A DNA stretch of 64,000 bases from an uncultured Pelagibacteraceae bacterium (GTDB taxonomy: Bacteria > Pseudomonadota > Alphaproteobacteria > Pelagibacterales > Pelagibacteraceae). The notes beneath the pieces were generated by a model that worked only from the letters and a program-made list of their open reading frames with translations, was not told the DNA's origin and searched no databases. The stretch is from positions 1-64,000 of the forward strand of contig CABYFG010000001.1 in the NCBI GenBank assembly GCA_902518185.1, in the 5' to 3' direction. The translations under genes were made by a program, and so were the position numbers. Below, piece after piece: positions 30,055 through 39,670 of this stretch; the stretch's first letter is position 1; each line of letters starts with the position of its first letter.

Positions 30055-32829
30055 ATGATTAAAATTCAAAATACAGATCATTTTTATCTAATTGATGGTT
30101 CTGGTTATATTTTCAGAGCTTACTATGCACTTCCGCCTTTAACTAGAAAAAGCGATGGATTACCAACAGGAGCAGTTAATGGTTTCTGTAATATGCTTTT
30201 TAAACTTCTCGAAGACTCAAAATCTCCTCAGAATTCACAAAAACCTACACACTTTGCTGTAATCTTTGACTCAGCCAGAAAAACATTTAGAAATGAAATA
30301 TACGCCGATTACAAAGCAAACAGATCAGAAGCGCCTGATGATTTAGCGCCACAATTTGAATATATAAGAAAATCTGTTCAAGCTTTCAATCTTCCAAGTG
30401 TAGAGTTGATTAATTATGAGGCTGATGATTTGATTGCAACATATGTAGATCAAATTTTAAAAATTGGTGCAAAAGCAACAATAGTTTCTTCAGATAAGGA
30501 TTTGATGCAACTATTCAAAAAAAATGTCCGAATTTTTGATCCAATGAAAAATAAATTTATAACTGATGAGGATGTTAAAAATAAATTTGGGGTGAGTCCA
30601 AATAAAGTAATTGATGTTCAGGCTTTAGCTGGAGATAGTAGTGACAATGTCCCAGGAGTTCCAGGTATAGGAGTAAAAACTGCTGCAGAGCTTATAAATA
30701 AATATGGCACTTTAGAAAAACTTTTACAGTCTGCAAATGAAATTAAGCAAAACAAAAGAAGAGAAACACTCATAGAAAATAAAGACAAGGCTTTAATAAG
30801 TAAAAAACTTGTTTCCTTAAATCACAAAGCACCAATTAATAAAAAACTTATAGATTTTAAATTGAAGGATATCGATAAAGATAAACTTTATAAATTTTTG
30901 AGAGAAATGGAATTCAACAGATTATTAAGTTCGGCTATATCTGTATATGGAGAACCAAGTTTAAAAAGTGATAAGATAGAAGATAAAATACAAAAAAAAA
31001 TTCAACCTATTACTAAAGATAACTATTACCTAATTAGAGATCCAAAAGAATTGGATGATTGGATTAAAGATGCAGAAAAAATGGGTGAAGTTGCAGTCGA
31101 TACTGAAACGAGTTCATTAGATCCTCATCAGGCAGATTTAATTGGAGTTTCTTTATGCTCAAAGATTGGTAAAGCCTGTTATATTCCTATAGCTCATAAA
31201 ACAAAAAAAAATATTGATCAGAATATAGTTTTAAAAAAATTAAAAACACTTTTAGAAGACCCAGGTATAAAAAAGATAGGTCAAAATATAAAGTTTGATT
31301 TTATTGTTTTTTATAAGCGTGGCATCAACATTAAATCCATGGAGGATACCATGTTAATGTCTTATGTTTTAGATGCTGGAAAAAATAGACATAACATGGA
31401 TACTTTATCAGAGATTCATTTAGGTCATAAAACAATTTCTTTTAAAGATTTAGTTGGAACTGGAAAAAAACAGATTAATTTCTGTGAGGTTGAAATTGAG
31501 AAAGCAAAAAACTATGCTGCAGAAGATGCTGATATAACTTTAAGATTATACAAAAAGTTTTATAAAAGTCTTAAAGATGAAAAAATGACAAGTGTATATG
31601 AAATTTTTGAAAAACCTATGATAAAAATATTAGCTTTCATGGAAATTGAGGGAATAAAAATAGATAGTAATTTTTTAAAAATTTTATCAAATAAGTTTCA
31701 CAAAAAGATTGAAGAAATTCAGAAAGAGGTTTTTAAATTATCAAAAAAAAAATTTAATATTGCTTCACCAAAACAATTAGGTGAAATTATATACAACGAT
31801 TTAAAAATTGCTGGATTAAAAAAAACAAAAAAAGGTAGTTTTGCTACAAGCGCTTCTGTTTTAGAGGATTTAGCGTTCAAGGGCCATAAATTTCCTCAGC
31901 TTGTGTTAGATTGGCGACAAATATCAAAATTAAAAAATACATATTCAGACTCCTTACCGGAACATATCAATCCAAAAACTAAAAGAGTACACACTTCCTT
32001 CCTATTAGCTGCAACTACTACTGGCAGATTAGCATCGAGTGATCCAAACTTACAAAATATTCCAATCAAGTCTGAGGATGGAAAAGATATTAGAAAAGCT
32101 TTCGTTGCTAAAAAAGATTTTGTTCTAATATCTGCTGACTATAATCAAATAGAAATGAGAATTTTAGCTGATCTTGCAGATGTTAAAGAGTTAAAAAAAG
32201 CTTTTAAAGAAAACGTAGATATTCATTCTCTTACCGCGAGCCAAATATTTAACACAGATATTAATAAAGTTAATCAAGATCAAAGGAGAAAAGCTAAAGC
32301 TATAAATTTTGGTATAATTTATGGTATTTCACAATACGGATTAGCTAAACAAATTAATGTTTCAAATTTAGAGGCCGAGGAGTTTTTAAAATCTTATTTC
32401 AATAAGTTTCCAGAAATAAAAGTTTATATGGATAAAACAATTAAATTTTGTAGAAAAAGTGGATACGTAAATAACATTTTTGGAAGAAAATCTCATTTTT
32501 TAAACATTAATGATAAAAATTATAACGTAAGAAACTTTCAAGAAAGAGCAGCTATTAATGCTCCTATTCAAGGGTCCGCGTCTGAAATCATGAGATTAGC
32601 AATGATTAGACTAAATCAAAGTTTAGACATTAAAAAGAATCAGAAAACAAAAATGTTACTTCAAATTCATGATGAATTAATTTTTGAGACCCCAAAAGAT
32701 AATGCTGACAGAATAAGTAAAATAATATCAAAAGAAATGGCTAGTGTAGCTGAGAGTGATCAGCATTCATTTTCAATACCTTTAACAGTAGATTTGAATA
32801 TAGGTGGCAACTGGGGAGCTCTTCACTAA
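30055..32829 (+). CDS. polA: DNA polymerase I
   Basis: A 924-residue, three-domain PolA for Okazaki fragment processing and repair. The 5' nuclease domain spans about 1-300 (DGSGYIFRAYYALPPLTR, VSSDKDLMQL, GDSSDNVPGVPGIGVKTA). The 3'-5' exonuclease domain is about 325-520 with intact metal residues in VAVDTETSSLD, so proofreading is likely active. The polymerase domain follows, with motif A ISADYNQIEMRIL near 692, motif B RRKAKAINFGIIYG, and motif C QIHDELIFE near 868. Confidence 0.98.
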   Translation: MIKIQNTDHFYLIDGSGYIFRAYYALPPLTRKSDGLPTGAVNGFCNMLFKLLEDSKSPQNSQKPTHFAVIFDSARKTFRNEIYADYKANRSEAPDDLAPQFEYIRKSVQAFNLPSVELINYEADDLIATYVDQILKIGAKATIVSSDKDLMQLFKKNVRIFDPMKNKFITDEDVKNKFGVSPNKVIDVQALAGDSSDNVPGVPGIGVKTAAELINKYGTLEKLLQSANEIKQNKRRETLIENKDKALISKKLVSLNHKAPINKKLIDFKLKDIDKDKLYKFLREMEFNRLLSSAISVYGEPSLKSDKIEDKIQKKIQPITKDNYYLIRDPKELDDWIKDAEKMGEVAVDTETSSLDPHQADLIGVSLCSKIGKACYIPIAHKTKKNIDQNIVLKKLKTLLEDPGIKKIGQNIKFDFIVFYKRGINIKSMEDTMLMSYVLDAGKNRHNMDTLSEIHLGHKTISFKDLVGTGKKQINFCEVEIEKAKNYAAEDADITLRLYKKFYKSLKDEKMTSVYEIFEKPMIKILAFMEIEGIKIDSNFLKILSNKFHKKIEEIQKEVFKLSKKKFNIASPKQLGEIIYNDLKIAGLKKTKKGSFATSASVLEDLAFKGHKFPQLVLDWRQISKLKNTYSDSLPEHINPKTKRVHTSFLLAATTTGRLASSDPNLQNIPIKSEDGKDIRKAFVAKKDFVLISADYNQIEMRILADLADVKELKKAFKENVDIHSLTASQIFNTDINKVNQDQRRKAKAINFGIIYGISQYGLAKQINVSNLEAEEFLKSYFNKFPEIKVYMDKTIKFCRKSGYVNNIFGRKSHFLNINDKNYNVRNFQERAAINAPIQGSASEIMRLAMIRLNQSLDIKKNQKTKMLLQIHDELIFETPKDNADRISKIISKEMASVAESDQHSFSIPLTVDLNIGGNWGALH

Positions 32830-32831
32830 TT

Positions 32832-32862
32832 TAAATTGATTGCCCAATTTAGAACAATTTAG
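32832..32862 (+). promoter_or_regulatory. Stem-loop and 10-base-period direct repeat between polA and chvI
   Basis: TAAATTG (32832-32838) and CAATTTA (32845-32851) form a 7-base stem with a 6-base loop just after the polA stop. CAATTTAG occurs at 32845-32852 and 32855-32862, a 10-base period. Direct repeats with about one helical turn are the typical target of OmpR-family regulators, and chvI begins 18 bases later, so auto-regulation is possible. Either reading is inference. Confidence 0.4.
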
Positions 32863-32879
32863 TATTTTTATTATAGATT

Positions 32880-33587
32880 ATGCATAAACAAACTATTGCA
32901 TTAATAGATGACGATAGAAACATTCTAACTAGTTTAAGTATTGCTCTTGAAAAAGAAGGTTTCAAAGTTCAAACTTATATTGACGGCGAGAGTGCTTTGA
33001 TTGGTTTAACTAGAACTCCACCAGATCTGGCGATAGTTGATATTAAAATGCCAAAAATGGACGGCGAAGAGTTATTAAAAAAACTAAGAAAGAAAACCTC
33101 ACTTCCAGTTATATTCTTAACTTCAAAAGATGATGAGATTGATGAATTGCTTGGTTTAAAACTTGGTGCTGATGATTTTGTTAAGAAGTCCGGAGGTTTC
33201 TCTATTAAAGTATTGATTGAAAGAATAAGGGTTCAACTAAGAAAAAAAGATTCAAAAGAAACTTTAGAGGAAAATAAAAGCATAATTTCTCATGGAAAAT
33301 TAAAACTGGATCCGTCCCAATTAGAATGTGAATGGGATGGCAAACAATTACCAGAAAAGTTAACAACAACTGAATTTTTATTAGTAAAAGAATTAGCTAA
33401 AAGACCAGGAATTATTAAAGAGCGAGCTCAACTGATGGATATTGCTTACAGAGAAGATACAGATATAGAGGATAGAACTATTGATAGTCATGTAAAAAGG
33501 ATTAGGAAAAAATTTAAGAAAGTTGATCCAGAGTTTTCAGCTATAGAGACTAGATATGGTAGTGGATATAGATGGAATGTTAGTTGA
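32880..33587 (+). CDS. chvI: OmpR-family response regulator ChvI
   Basis: The 235-residue regulator has a receiver domain (DDDRN acidic pocket, phospho-acceptor D54 in AIVDIKMPKMDG, LTSKDDEIDELLGLKLGADD) and a winged-helix output domain (about 133-232; TTTEFLLVKELA, RTIDSHVKRIRKKF, IETRYGSGYRW). ChvI-ChvG controls envelope and acid/osmotic responses in alphaproteobacteria. Its stop shares a base with the chvG start (TGATG). Confidence 0.92.
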   Translation: MHKQTIALIDDDRNILTSLSIALEKEGFKVQTYIDGESALIGLTRTPPDLAIVDIKMPKMDGEELLKKLRKKTSLPVIFLTSKDDEIDELLGLKLGADDFVKKSGGFSIKVLIERIRVQLRKKDSKETLEENKSIISHGKLKLDPSQLECEWDGKQLPEKLTTTEFLLVKELAKRPGIIKERAQLMDIAYREDTDIEDRTIDSHVKRIRKKFKKVDPEFSAIETRYGSGYRWNVS

Positions 33588-35128
33588 TGTTAAGCAATTT
33601 ACTTAAAAGTTTATCGATTTTAAAAAAGTTTTTATTAATAAATTTTATTTTTTTTACAATAATTGGTCTTTTTACATTCATTTATTTAAAAAATGTACAA
33701 CCAAATTTAATAAAAAAAAAATCATCTAATCACATCGAGGTAATAAATAATACAGTAGACAATTTGACAAGGCTAAAAGTTAAATTTGTAGAAGATGAAA
33801 TTAGAAGCTTTCTTTTTTCAACAAGATTTCTTTTTCAAAATTTAGATAGAGTGATTTTTTTTGATCATGAGCTAAATTTAGTTGGGGATACTGATACTTT
33901 AGATTTAGACCCCAGATCTTTTACCTCAAGGTTAGATAAAATTGAATTTGAAATATTAAGTGAAAAAAAAACAAAAGAAGTGACAGATAAAAAAAATATA
34001 GATATTGGTAAAGATAGTAATTTTTCTTTAAAAGATATTTTGTCTGAATATTCTAAATCAAAAAATTTTGGAATACCTTTTACATTTACCCAAGAGGAGT
34101 TCAATAAATTCAAACTTATAACCATAAAAAACGTAATGTTTGATGGTAAGAATATTGGTTATTTAGCAATTTCTGAGAATGCAAATGAAATTAAAACAGC
34201 AATAGATGAGCGTAAAACTTTTATATTAAGAACGGCTTTAGCAGTCGGAATTGTTATTTTAATATTTTCTTTTGTGTTAAATAGGTACTTTCTTAAGCCA
34301 ATCAAAAATTTAGTTAGTTATACAAAAACAATTAAGGATAAAAATACAGAGATTACTAATATAGAAGGTTTGAAATTGAGGAATGATGAGCTAGGGCTGT
34401 TATCCAATTCACTAGATGACATGACCTTAGAACTTCAAAAAAGAATATCACATGCCGAAAACTTTTCTACTGATTTGGTTCATGAGATAAGGAACCCTTT
34501 AGCTTCTTTGAAAAGTGCTTCTGAAATTTTACATGACACAAACGATCTTGCTCAAAGGTCTAAATTAATAGATATAATGAGTCATGATGTACAAAGGATA
34601 GAGAGACTGATAACAGATTATTCTCAGATGCTTAAAGATGAAGTTGCTTTAAGTAAAGAAAAAATTAAAAAATTAGATATTGAGCCAATAATTAAATCAG
34701 TTGTTGATGATTATAATAACATTTATAAACTTAAAATGGGAATTAAGGTTTATTATAAAAATGATGGAAAAAAACATTATTTTGTGAATGGGATTGAAAA
34801 CAGAATTGAGCAAATAATTGCTAATCTTTTAGATAATGCGATTTCTTTTAGTGAAAAAAATAAAGATGTGATTGTCAAAGTTTTTAAATCAGATGATAAT
34901 AAAGTAGTTATAAATGTCTTAGATGAAGGACTAGGATTTAGAGAAAAGAATACAGAAAGAATTTTTAAAAGATTTTATAGTAATAGACCCGACAAATTTG
35001 GAGAACATTCTGGTCTTGGTTTAAATATTGTTAAAAATTTGGTTGAATTACATAATGCAGCAATAATTGCATCAAATAGAATTGATAAAAGAGGAGCAAA
35101 GATGGAAATAATATTTCCAAGAATTTAA
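33587..35128 (+). CDS. chvG: Sensor histidine kinase ChvG
   Basis: The 513-residue inner-membrane kinase has an N-terminal membrane helix (about 12-35), a periplasmic sensor of roughly 170 residues, a second helix near 208-230 (LAVGIVILIFSFVLNRYF), a HAMP linker, the phospho-acceptor His in LVHEIRNPLASLKSA, and an ATPase domain (NLLDNAISFS, GLGLNIVKNLVELH). ATG 33587 is preferred to the TTG one codon earlier because it gives the TGATG coupling with chvI. In Rhizobiales the periplasmic partner ExoR represses ChvG; no ExoR is seen here. Confidence 0.9.
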   Translation: MLSNLLKSLSILKKFLLINFIFFTIIGLFTFIYLKNVQPNLIKKKSSNHIEVINNTVDNLTRLKVKFVEDEIRSFLFSTRFLFQNLDRVIFFDHELNLVGDTDTLDLDPRSFTSRLDKIEFEILSEKKTKEVTDKKNIDIGKDSNFSLKDILSEYSKSKNFGIPFTFTQEEFNKFKLITIKNVMFDGKNIGYLAISENANEIKTAIDERKTFILRTALAVGIVILIFSFVLNRYFLKPIKNLVSYTKTIKDKNTEITNIEGLKLRNDELGLLSNSLDDMTLELQKRISHAENFSTDLVHEIRNPLASLKSASEILHDTNDLAQRSKLIDIMSHDVQRIERLITDYSQMLKDEVALSKEKIKKLDIEPIIKSVVDDYNNIYKLKMGIKVYYKNDGKKHYFVNGIENRIEQIIANLLDNAISFSEKNKDVIVKVFKSDDNKVVINVLDEGLGFREKNTERIFKRFYSNRPDKFGEHSGLGLNIVKNLVELHNAAIIASNRIDKRGAKMEIIFPRI

Positions 35129-35173
35129 CTTGATCTATTGATTATTTAATTCTTATTTGTTAAAAAATCTTTC

Positions 35174-36460
35174 ATGGAAGATTTTAAAGTAAAAGACTTA
35201 TCTCAGGCAAATTTTGGCCGTAAGGAAATTTCGATTGCTGAAAGTGAAATGCCTGGACTGATGGCTCTTAGAGAAGAGTATGCAGATAAACATCCTCTAA
35301 AGGGTGCAAAAATTGTAGGATGTTTACACATGACTATACAAACTGCAGTTTTAATTGAAACCCTAGTTCATTTGGGTGCTGAGGTGAGATGGTCATCTTG
35401 TAATATTTTTTCAACTCAAGATCATGCAGCGGCAGCAATAGCAAAAGCTGGAGTACCAGTATTTGCATGGAAAGGTGAAACAGAGGAGGAATATTGGTGG
35501 TGTGTTAAGCAAACAATTGAGGGTAAGAAAGACTGGAAACCAAATATGATCTTGGATGATGGAGGAGATCTAACAGCTTTAATGCACAAAGATTATAAAG
35601 ATTTAATGAAAGATGTTAAAGGTTTATCTGAAGAAACCACTACAGGAGTTTTAGCACTTAAAAAAATGGAAAAAGATGGAACTTTGTTAGTGCCTGCAAT
35701 TAATGTTAATGACTCAGTAACAAAATCAAAATTTGACAATTTATATGGATGCAGAGAAAGTTTAGTTGATGGGATTAAAAGAGCAACAGATGTGATGATG
35801 TCTGGAAAAGTAGCGATTGTTGCAGGTTTTGGAGATGTTGGCAAGGGTAGTGCAGCATCATTAAGACAATCGGGTGCAAGAGTTATGATTACTGAAACTG
35901 ATCCCATATGTGCATTACAGGCTGCCATGGAAGGGTATGAGGTGGTAACAATGGATGATATGATAAGTTGTGCAGATATTGTGGTAACTGCAACTGGAAA
36001 CAAAGATATTGTTACCGCAGACCATATGCGAGAAATGAAAGATAGAGCAATATTATGTAACATTGGTCATTTTGATAATGAAATTCAAGTTGAAGCATTA
36101 AAAAACTATAAGTGGGATGAAATTAAGCCACAAGTGCATGAAATCACTTTGCCAAGTAAAAAAAGAATAATATTACTTGCTGAGGGCAGATTAGTAAACT
36201 TAGGCTGTGCCACAGGACATCCAAGTTTTGTGATGAGTGCATCGTTTACAAATCAAGTTATTGCACAAATTGAATTATGGAATAATTCAAAAAATTATAA
36301 AAATAAAGTTTATGTATTGCCTAAGCACTTAGATGAGAAAGTTGCAACATTACATCTTAAAAAAGTAGGTGCAAAGTTAACTAAATTGTCAAAAGATCAA
36401 GCAGATTATATTAGTGTTAAAGTAGAAGGTCCTTACAAACCAGATGCATATCGCTACTAA
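35174..36460 (+). CDS. ahcY: S-adenosylhomocysteine hydrolase
   Basis: Splits S-adenosylhomocysteine to adenosine and homocysteine, relieving product inhibition of methyltransferases and refilling the methionine cycle. The 428-residue protein has [31 protein letters not shown]-binding AGFGDVGKG and the C-terminal KPDAYRY that reaches across the dimer. A 45-base gap separates it from chvG, with no riboswitch visible. tsaE starts two bases after its stop. Confidence 0.98.
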   Translation: MEDFKVKDLSQANFGRKEISIAESEMPGLMALREEYADKHPLKGAKIVGCLHMTIQTAVLIETLVHLGAEVRWSSCNIFSTQDHAAAAIAKAGVPVFAWKGETEEEYWWCVKQTIEGKKDWKPNMILDDGGDLTALMHKDYKDLMKDVKGLSEETTTGVLALKKMEKDGTLLVPAINVNDSVTKSKFDNLYGCRESLVDGIKRATDVMMSGKVAIVAGFGDVGKGSAASLRQSGARVMITETDPICALQAAMEGYEVVTMDDMISCADIVVTATGNKDIVTADHMREMKDRAILCNIGHFDNEIQVEALKNYKWDEIKPQVHEITLPSKKRIILLAEGRLVNLGCATGHPSFVMSASFTNQVIAQIELWNNSKNYKNKVYVLPKHLDEKVATLHLKKVGAKLTKLSKDQADYISVKVEGPYKPDAYRY

Positions 36461-36462
36461 GA

Positions 36463-36900
36463 GTGCAAAAAATAGATTTATCCTCACAAAATAAAACAAA
36501 AGAATTCGCATATACTTTATCAAAAAAAATTAAAATTGGTGATATCATATATCTATATGGTGAGATAGGTGTTGGCAAAACAACCTTTGTAAAATTCTTT
36601 ATTAATAGCTTTCAAAAAAAAAATAATTTGAAGTTAACAGAGGTCATAAGTCCAACTTTCACTTTATTAAATGAGTATCAAATAAATAAATTTAAGATAA
36701 ATCATTATGATTTATTTAGATTGGAGTCTTCAAAAGAAATAGATAATTTGGATTTATTTACTGATAGTAAAAATTCAATTACATTAATAGAGTGGCCACA
36801 AAAAATTAAAAAAAATCCGAAAAATTTGATAAAATTAGAATTTAATTATAATGAAAATTATCAAAAAAGATCTGTAGAAATAAAAGGTTTAAGTTTATAA
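36463..36900 (+). CDS. tsaE: TsaE, ATPase of tRNA t6A synthesis
   Basis: TsaE is the ATPase that supports TsaB-TsaD in making N6-threonylcarbamoyladenosine at tRNA position 37. The 145-residue protein has P-loop YGEIGVGKTTFVKFF, SPTFTLLNEY, NHYDLFRLES and ITLIEWPQKI, all family marks. It starts with GTG two bases after ahcY. Together with amgK and murU it repeats a block common in alphaproteobacteria. Confidence 0.95.
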   Translation: MQKIDLSSQNKTKEFAYTLSKKIKIGDIIYLYGEIGVGKTTFVKFFINSFQKKNNLKLTEVISPTFTLLNEYQINKFKINHYDLFRLESSKEIDNLDLFTDSKNSITLIEWPQKIKKNPKNLIKLEFNYNENYQKRSVEIKGLSL

Positions 36901-36908
36901 TTTTTCCG

Positions 36909-37856
36909 ATGAAAAGTGATAGTAATTTGAAGGAAATTAAAGGAGATGCATCCTTTAGAAAATTTTTTAGAAAAAAAAATAAGGATTTTTCATCTATTAT
37001 AGTTCGTTCAAAAAAAGAAAAAAAAAAGGACCTTCTTATTTACGATGCTATTAATAAAGTCTTAGTTAAAAATGATATTTTAGCACCTATTATGTATAAA
37101 GAAAATTATTTGAATAATTATATCGAAATACAAGATTTTGGAAACAATACTCTTTTAAAAATTTTTAAAAGAAAAAAGATAGATAAATTTTTTTATTTTA
37201 AAAAAATAATAGCGTTATTAAATAAACTTCATTTAATTAAAGATAGGCAAATTAAAGATTTTAAAGGGCGTAAGTACACGATTCCAAATTATGATAAAAA
37301 AATATTAATTAAGGAAACAAATTTATTTTGTGATTGGTATATTAAAAAAAACTTAGAAAAAAATAAAAAAAATTTTAATCAAAAATTTAAAAAAATAGTT
37401 AAAAAAATTGTTGATAACTTGAAAATGAAGAATGAAGTTTTTGTACATAGAGATTTTCATATATCTAATTTGATGTTGGTAAATAAAAAATTAGGCATCA
37501 TAGATAATCAAGATGCTTTAATTGGAAATAGGGCTTATGATTTGGCTTCACTTATAGATGATGTAAGATTTAAAACATCTTCAGAATTTAAAGAAAAAAT
37601 ATATAAATATTTTATAAGAAATCAAAAAAAAGCAAAATATACTGAATTTAGAAATGATTTTGAAATACTTTCAATTTTAAGAAACTTAAAAATCATTGGT
37701 ATATTTACTCGTTTGGCTTATAGAGATGGAAAAAAAGATTATTTAAAATTAATACCTTACTGCTGGGGATTGATAGACAACAGGATTAATGAAAATAAAA
37801 CTTTTATAGATTTAAAAATGCTTCTATCAGAAAATTTTCCAAGCAAAATTAAATGA
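36909..37856 (+). CDS. amgK: Cell wall sugar kinase AmgK (anomeric MurNAc/GlcNAc kinase)
   Basis: AmgK phosphorylates the anomeric carbon of MurNAc recovered from peptidoglycan. The 315-residue aminoglycoside-phosphotransferase-fold protein has the catalytic loop VHRDFHISNLM near residues 179-189 and the metal-binding IIDNQDALIG. The N-terminus (KEIKGDASFRKFFR) matches the usual AmgK G-DAS-RRY start. It overlaps murU by four bases (ATGA), linking it to the next recycling step. Confidence 0.9.
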   Translation: MKSDSNLKEIKGDASFRKFFRKKNKDFSSIIVRSKKEKKKDLLIYDAINKVLVKNDILAPIMYKENYLNNYIEIQDFGNNTLLKIFKRKKIDKFFYFKKIIALLNKLHLIKDRQIKDFKGRKYTIPNYDKKILIKETNLFCDWYIKKNLEKNKKNFNQKFKKIVKKIVDNLKMKNEVFVHRDFHISNLMLVNKKLGIIDNQDALIGNRAYDLASLIDDVRFKTSSEFKEKIYKYFIRNQKKAKYTEFRNDFEILSILRNLKIIGIFTRLAYRDGKKDYLKLIPYCWGLIDNRINENKTFIDLKMLLSENFPSKIK

Positions 37857-38542
37857 AAATTAATCATGCATTAATATTGTGTGCTGGATTAGGAAATAGA
37901 CTTAATCCTCTAACATTAAATACACCGAAGCCGTTATTATATTTTAAAAAAAAAACAGTTTTAGAAATCTGCATTGAAACAATTTTGAAACTTGGAATTA
38001 AGAATATCTCTATAAATACTTTCTATTTAGGGAGTGAAATTTCAAAATTTATAAAAAAAAAAAAATTTTCAAAAAATATTAATATTTTTGAGGATGGCAA
38101 AGAAATTCTCAATACTGGCGGTGGAATTTTAAATATGATGAATAATTATTCAGATAGTGATTATATAATTTTCAATCCAGATACAATTTGGAGTGAAAAT
38201 TATTTAGAAGATATAAAGAATATGCAAACTTTTTATTTTTCTAAAAAATTAGATAATATTCTTTTAACTACAAATAAAAGTTTAAGTTTTGATAAAAATC
38301 TTCAAGGAGACTTCAAATTAGAGAATAATTTGTTAAAAAAAAGTGAAGAAAAAGATTTTATTTATATAGGTTGTCAGATTTTAAACAAAAATCTATTTAA
38401 GGATTATAATATTCGAAATTTTTCAGTTTCTGAGATCTGGAATAATTTACTAGTAAAAAAAAAATTAAATGGCTTTGAAAGTAAAAATAAATTTTATCAT
38501 TTAACTAATCTGGAAATTTTTAAAAAACTAAAAGATCTTTAG
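37853..38542 (+). CDS. murU: MurNAc-1-phosphate uridylyltransferase MurU
   Basis: MurU turns MurNAc-1-phosphate into UDP-MurNAc, bypassing MurA and MurB. The 229-residue nucleotidyltransferase has LCAGLGNRLNPLTLNTPKPL at residues 9-28 and NTGGGILNM near residue 90. It is coupled to amgK. Its last 23 bases overlap the end of convergent gpmA. In many alphaproteobacteria addB-addA follow here; in this window they do not. Confidence 0.9.
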   Translation: MKINHALILCAGLGNRLNPLTLNTPKPLLYFKKKTVLEICIETILKLGIKNISINTFYLGSEISKFIKKKKFSKNINIFEDGKEILNTGGGILNMMNNYSDSDYIIFNPDTIWSENYLEDIKNMQTFYFSKKLDNILLTTNKSLSFDKNLQGDFKLENNLLKKSEEKDFIYIGCQILNKNLFKDYNIRNFSVSEIWNNLLVKKKLNGFESKNKFYHLTNLEIFKKLKDL

Positions 38543-39233
38543 CATTTTTTTTATCAAGATATTCACAATTATCAATTTCATGATTTTTATCAAATCTTAT
38601 TATCAAAGGATTACCAGTAGGTATCTCTAGATTAGATATTTGAGAATTGTCCAACTTAAATAAAAATTTGCATAATGCTCTAATCGAATTACCATGAGCA
38701 GAGATTAAAACATTTTTGTTTTTTAAATATTTTGAGATTTCTTTGTTGAAATACTTTGTCACTCTTTCATAAGTTTCTTTTAAAGACTCTGTATTTGGGA
38801 TTATATTTAGTGGTAAATCTTTATAGGTACTAATATTTATCGGGTGAAATGGACTATCCTTGCTTAATGGATTTGGCTTAATATCCCACGATCTTCTAAA
38901 TTCATGAACTTTTTTTTTACCAATTTTTTTTATCATTTCATCTTTATTTAAACCAGTTAATGCCCCGTAATGTCTCTCATTTAATTGCCAAGCTCTTGTA
39001 AATTCTTTACTGTCATTTAAGATATTTTGAATTATCTTTAATGTATTGTTTGCTCTTAATTGAAGTGATGAATAATATAAATCAATTACTAAATTCTTTT
39101 GTTTAATTAAAGTACCTGCTTTTTTAGCCTCCAATATACCATTTTCAGATAAATCTATATCAACCCAGCCTGTGAATCTTCTTTCTAGATTCCATTTGCT
39201 TTGACCATGTCTTATTAATATTAAATAGTTCAT
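38520..39233 (-). CDS. gpmA: 2,3-bisphosphoglycerate-dependent phosphoglycerate mutase
   Basis: Interconverts 3- and 2-phosphoglycerate. The 237-residue histidine-phosphatase-fold enzyme has LIRHGQSKWNLERRFTGWVD at the N-terminus, LNERHYGALTGLNK, and the second His in ISAHGNSIRALCKFL. It is a single-gene unit convergent with murU, overlapping it by 23 bases, the longest convergent overlap in the window. Confidence 0.95.
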   Translation of the reverse strand: MNYLILIRHGQSKWNLERRFTGWVDIDLSENGILEAKKAGTLIKQKNLVIDLYYSSLQLRANNTLKIIQNILNDSKEFTRAWQLNERHYGALTGLNKDEMIKKIGKKKVHEFRRSWDIKPNPLSKDSPFHPINISTYKDLPLNIIPNTESLKETYERVTKYFNKEISKYLKNKNVLISAHGNSIRALCKFLFKLDNSQISNLEIPTGNPLIIRFDKNHEIDNCEYLDKKNAKDLLVF

Positions 39234-39274
39234 TATTTATAGTAAATATTTTAATATAATAAAAAGTGCTTTAG

Positions 39275-39670
39275 ATGTTTAACAAATTTTCAACATATTT
39301 AAAAAAAGTTTTCTATATAGCCAATATAACACTCATTATATTATATCTGTTTCCTGGAAGTATATTAGGATGGATATTATATGGAGATTTAGGGCTTCAA
39401 CCTCAGATTACCTCAGATTTTATAGTATCTTCAAATCATGTTTATGCATTTATAATTTTATCAATATTGGGTTACGGAACATATAAAAAAAAACAATTAA
39501 AAAATTTATTTTTGTACTTATTTTCAATCTCAATTTTTCTCGAACTAATGCACATTATAGTTCCTAATAGAGGATTTGAATTTTCTGATTTATTTGGAAA
39601 TGTTATTGGTGTTTTAGTTGTTTATTCTTATAACAAAATATATAAATTTCTTAAAAGCATTAGAGGATGA
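39275..39670 (+). CDS. VanZ-like small membrane protein
   Basis: The 131-residue protein has about four membrane helices and resembles the VanZ-like family in its end, FEFSDLFGNVIGVLVVYSYN, and in LELMHIIVPNRGF before it. Function of stand-alone members is unknown; some lie in exopolysaccharide loci. It overlaps the next gene by four bases, a lytic-transglycosylase-like lipoprotein, so an envelope role is plausible. Confidence 0.7.
   Translation: MFNKFSTYLKKVFYIANITLIILYLFPGSILGWILYGDLGLQPQITSDFIVSSNHVYAFIILSILGYGTYKKKQLKNLFLYLFSISIFLELMHIIVPNRGFEFSDLFGNVIGVLVVYSYNKIYKFLKSIRG

Noticed and set aside
35129-35173. SAM or SAH riboswitch ahead of ahcY
   Set aside because: The gap is 45 bases and shows no SAM-II, SAM-V or SAH motif.
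35593-36063. 156-codon open frame on the minus strand inside ahcY
   Set aside because: Shadow of a highly conserved gene with no ribosome-binding site or recognisable motif.
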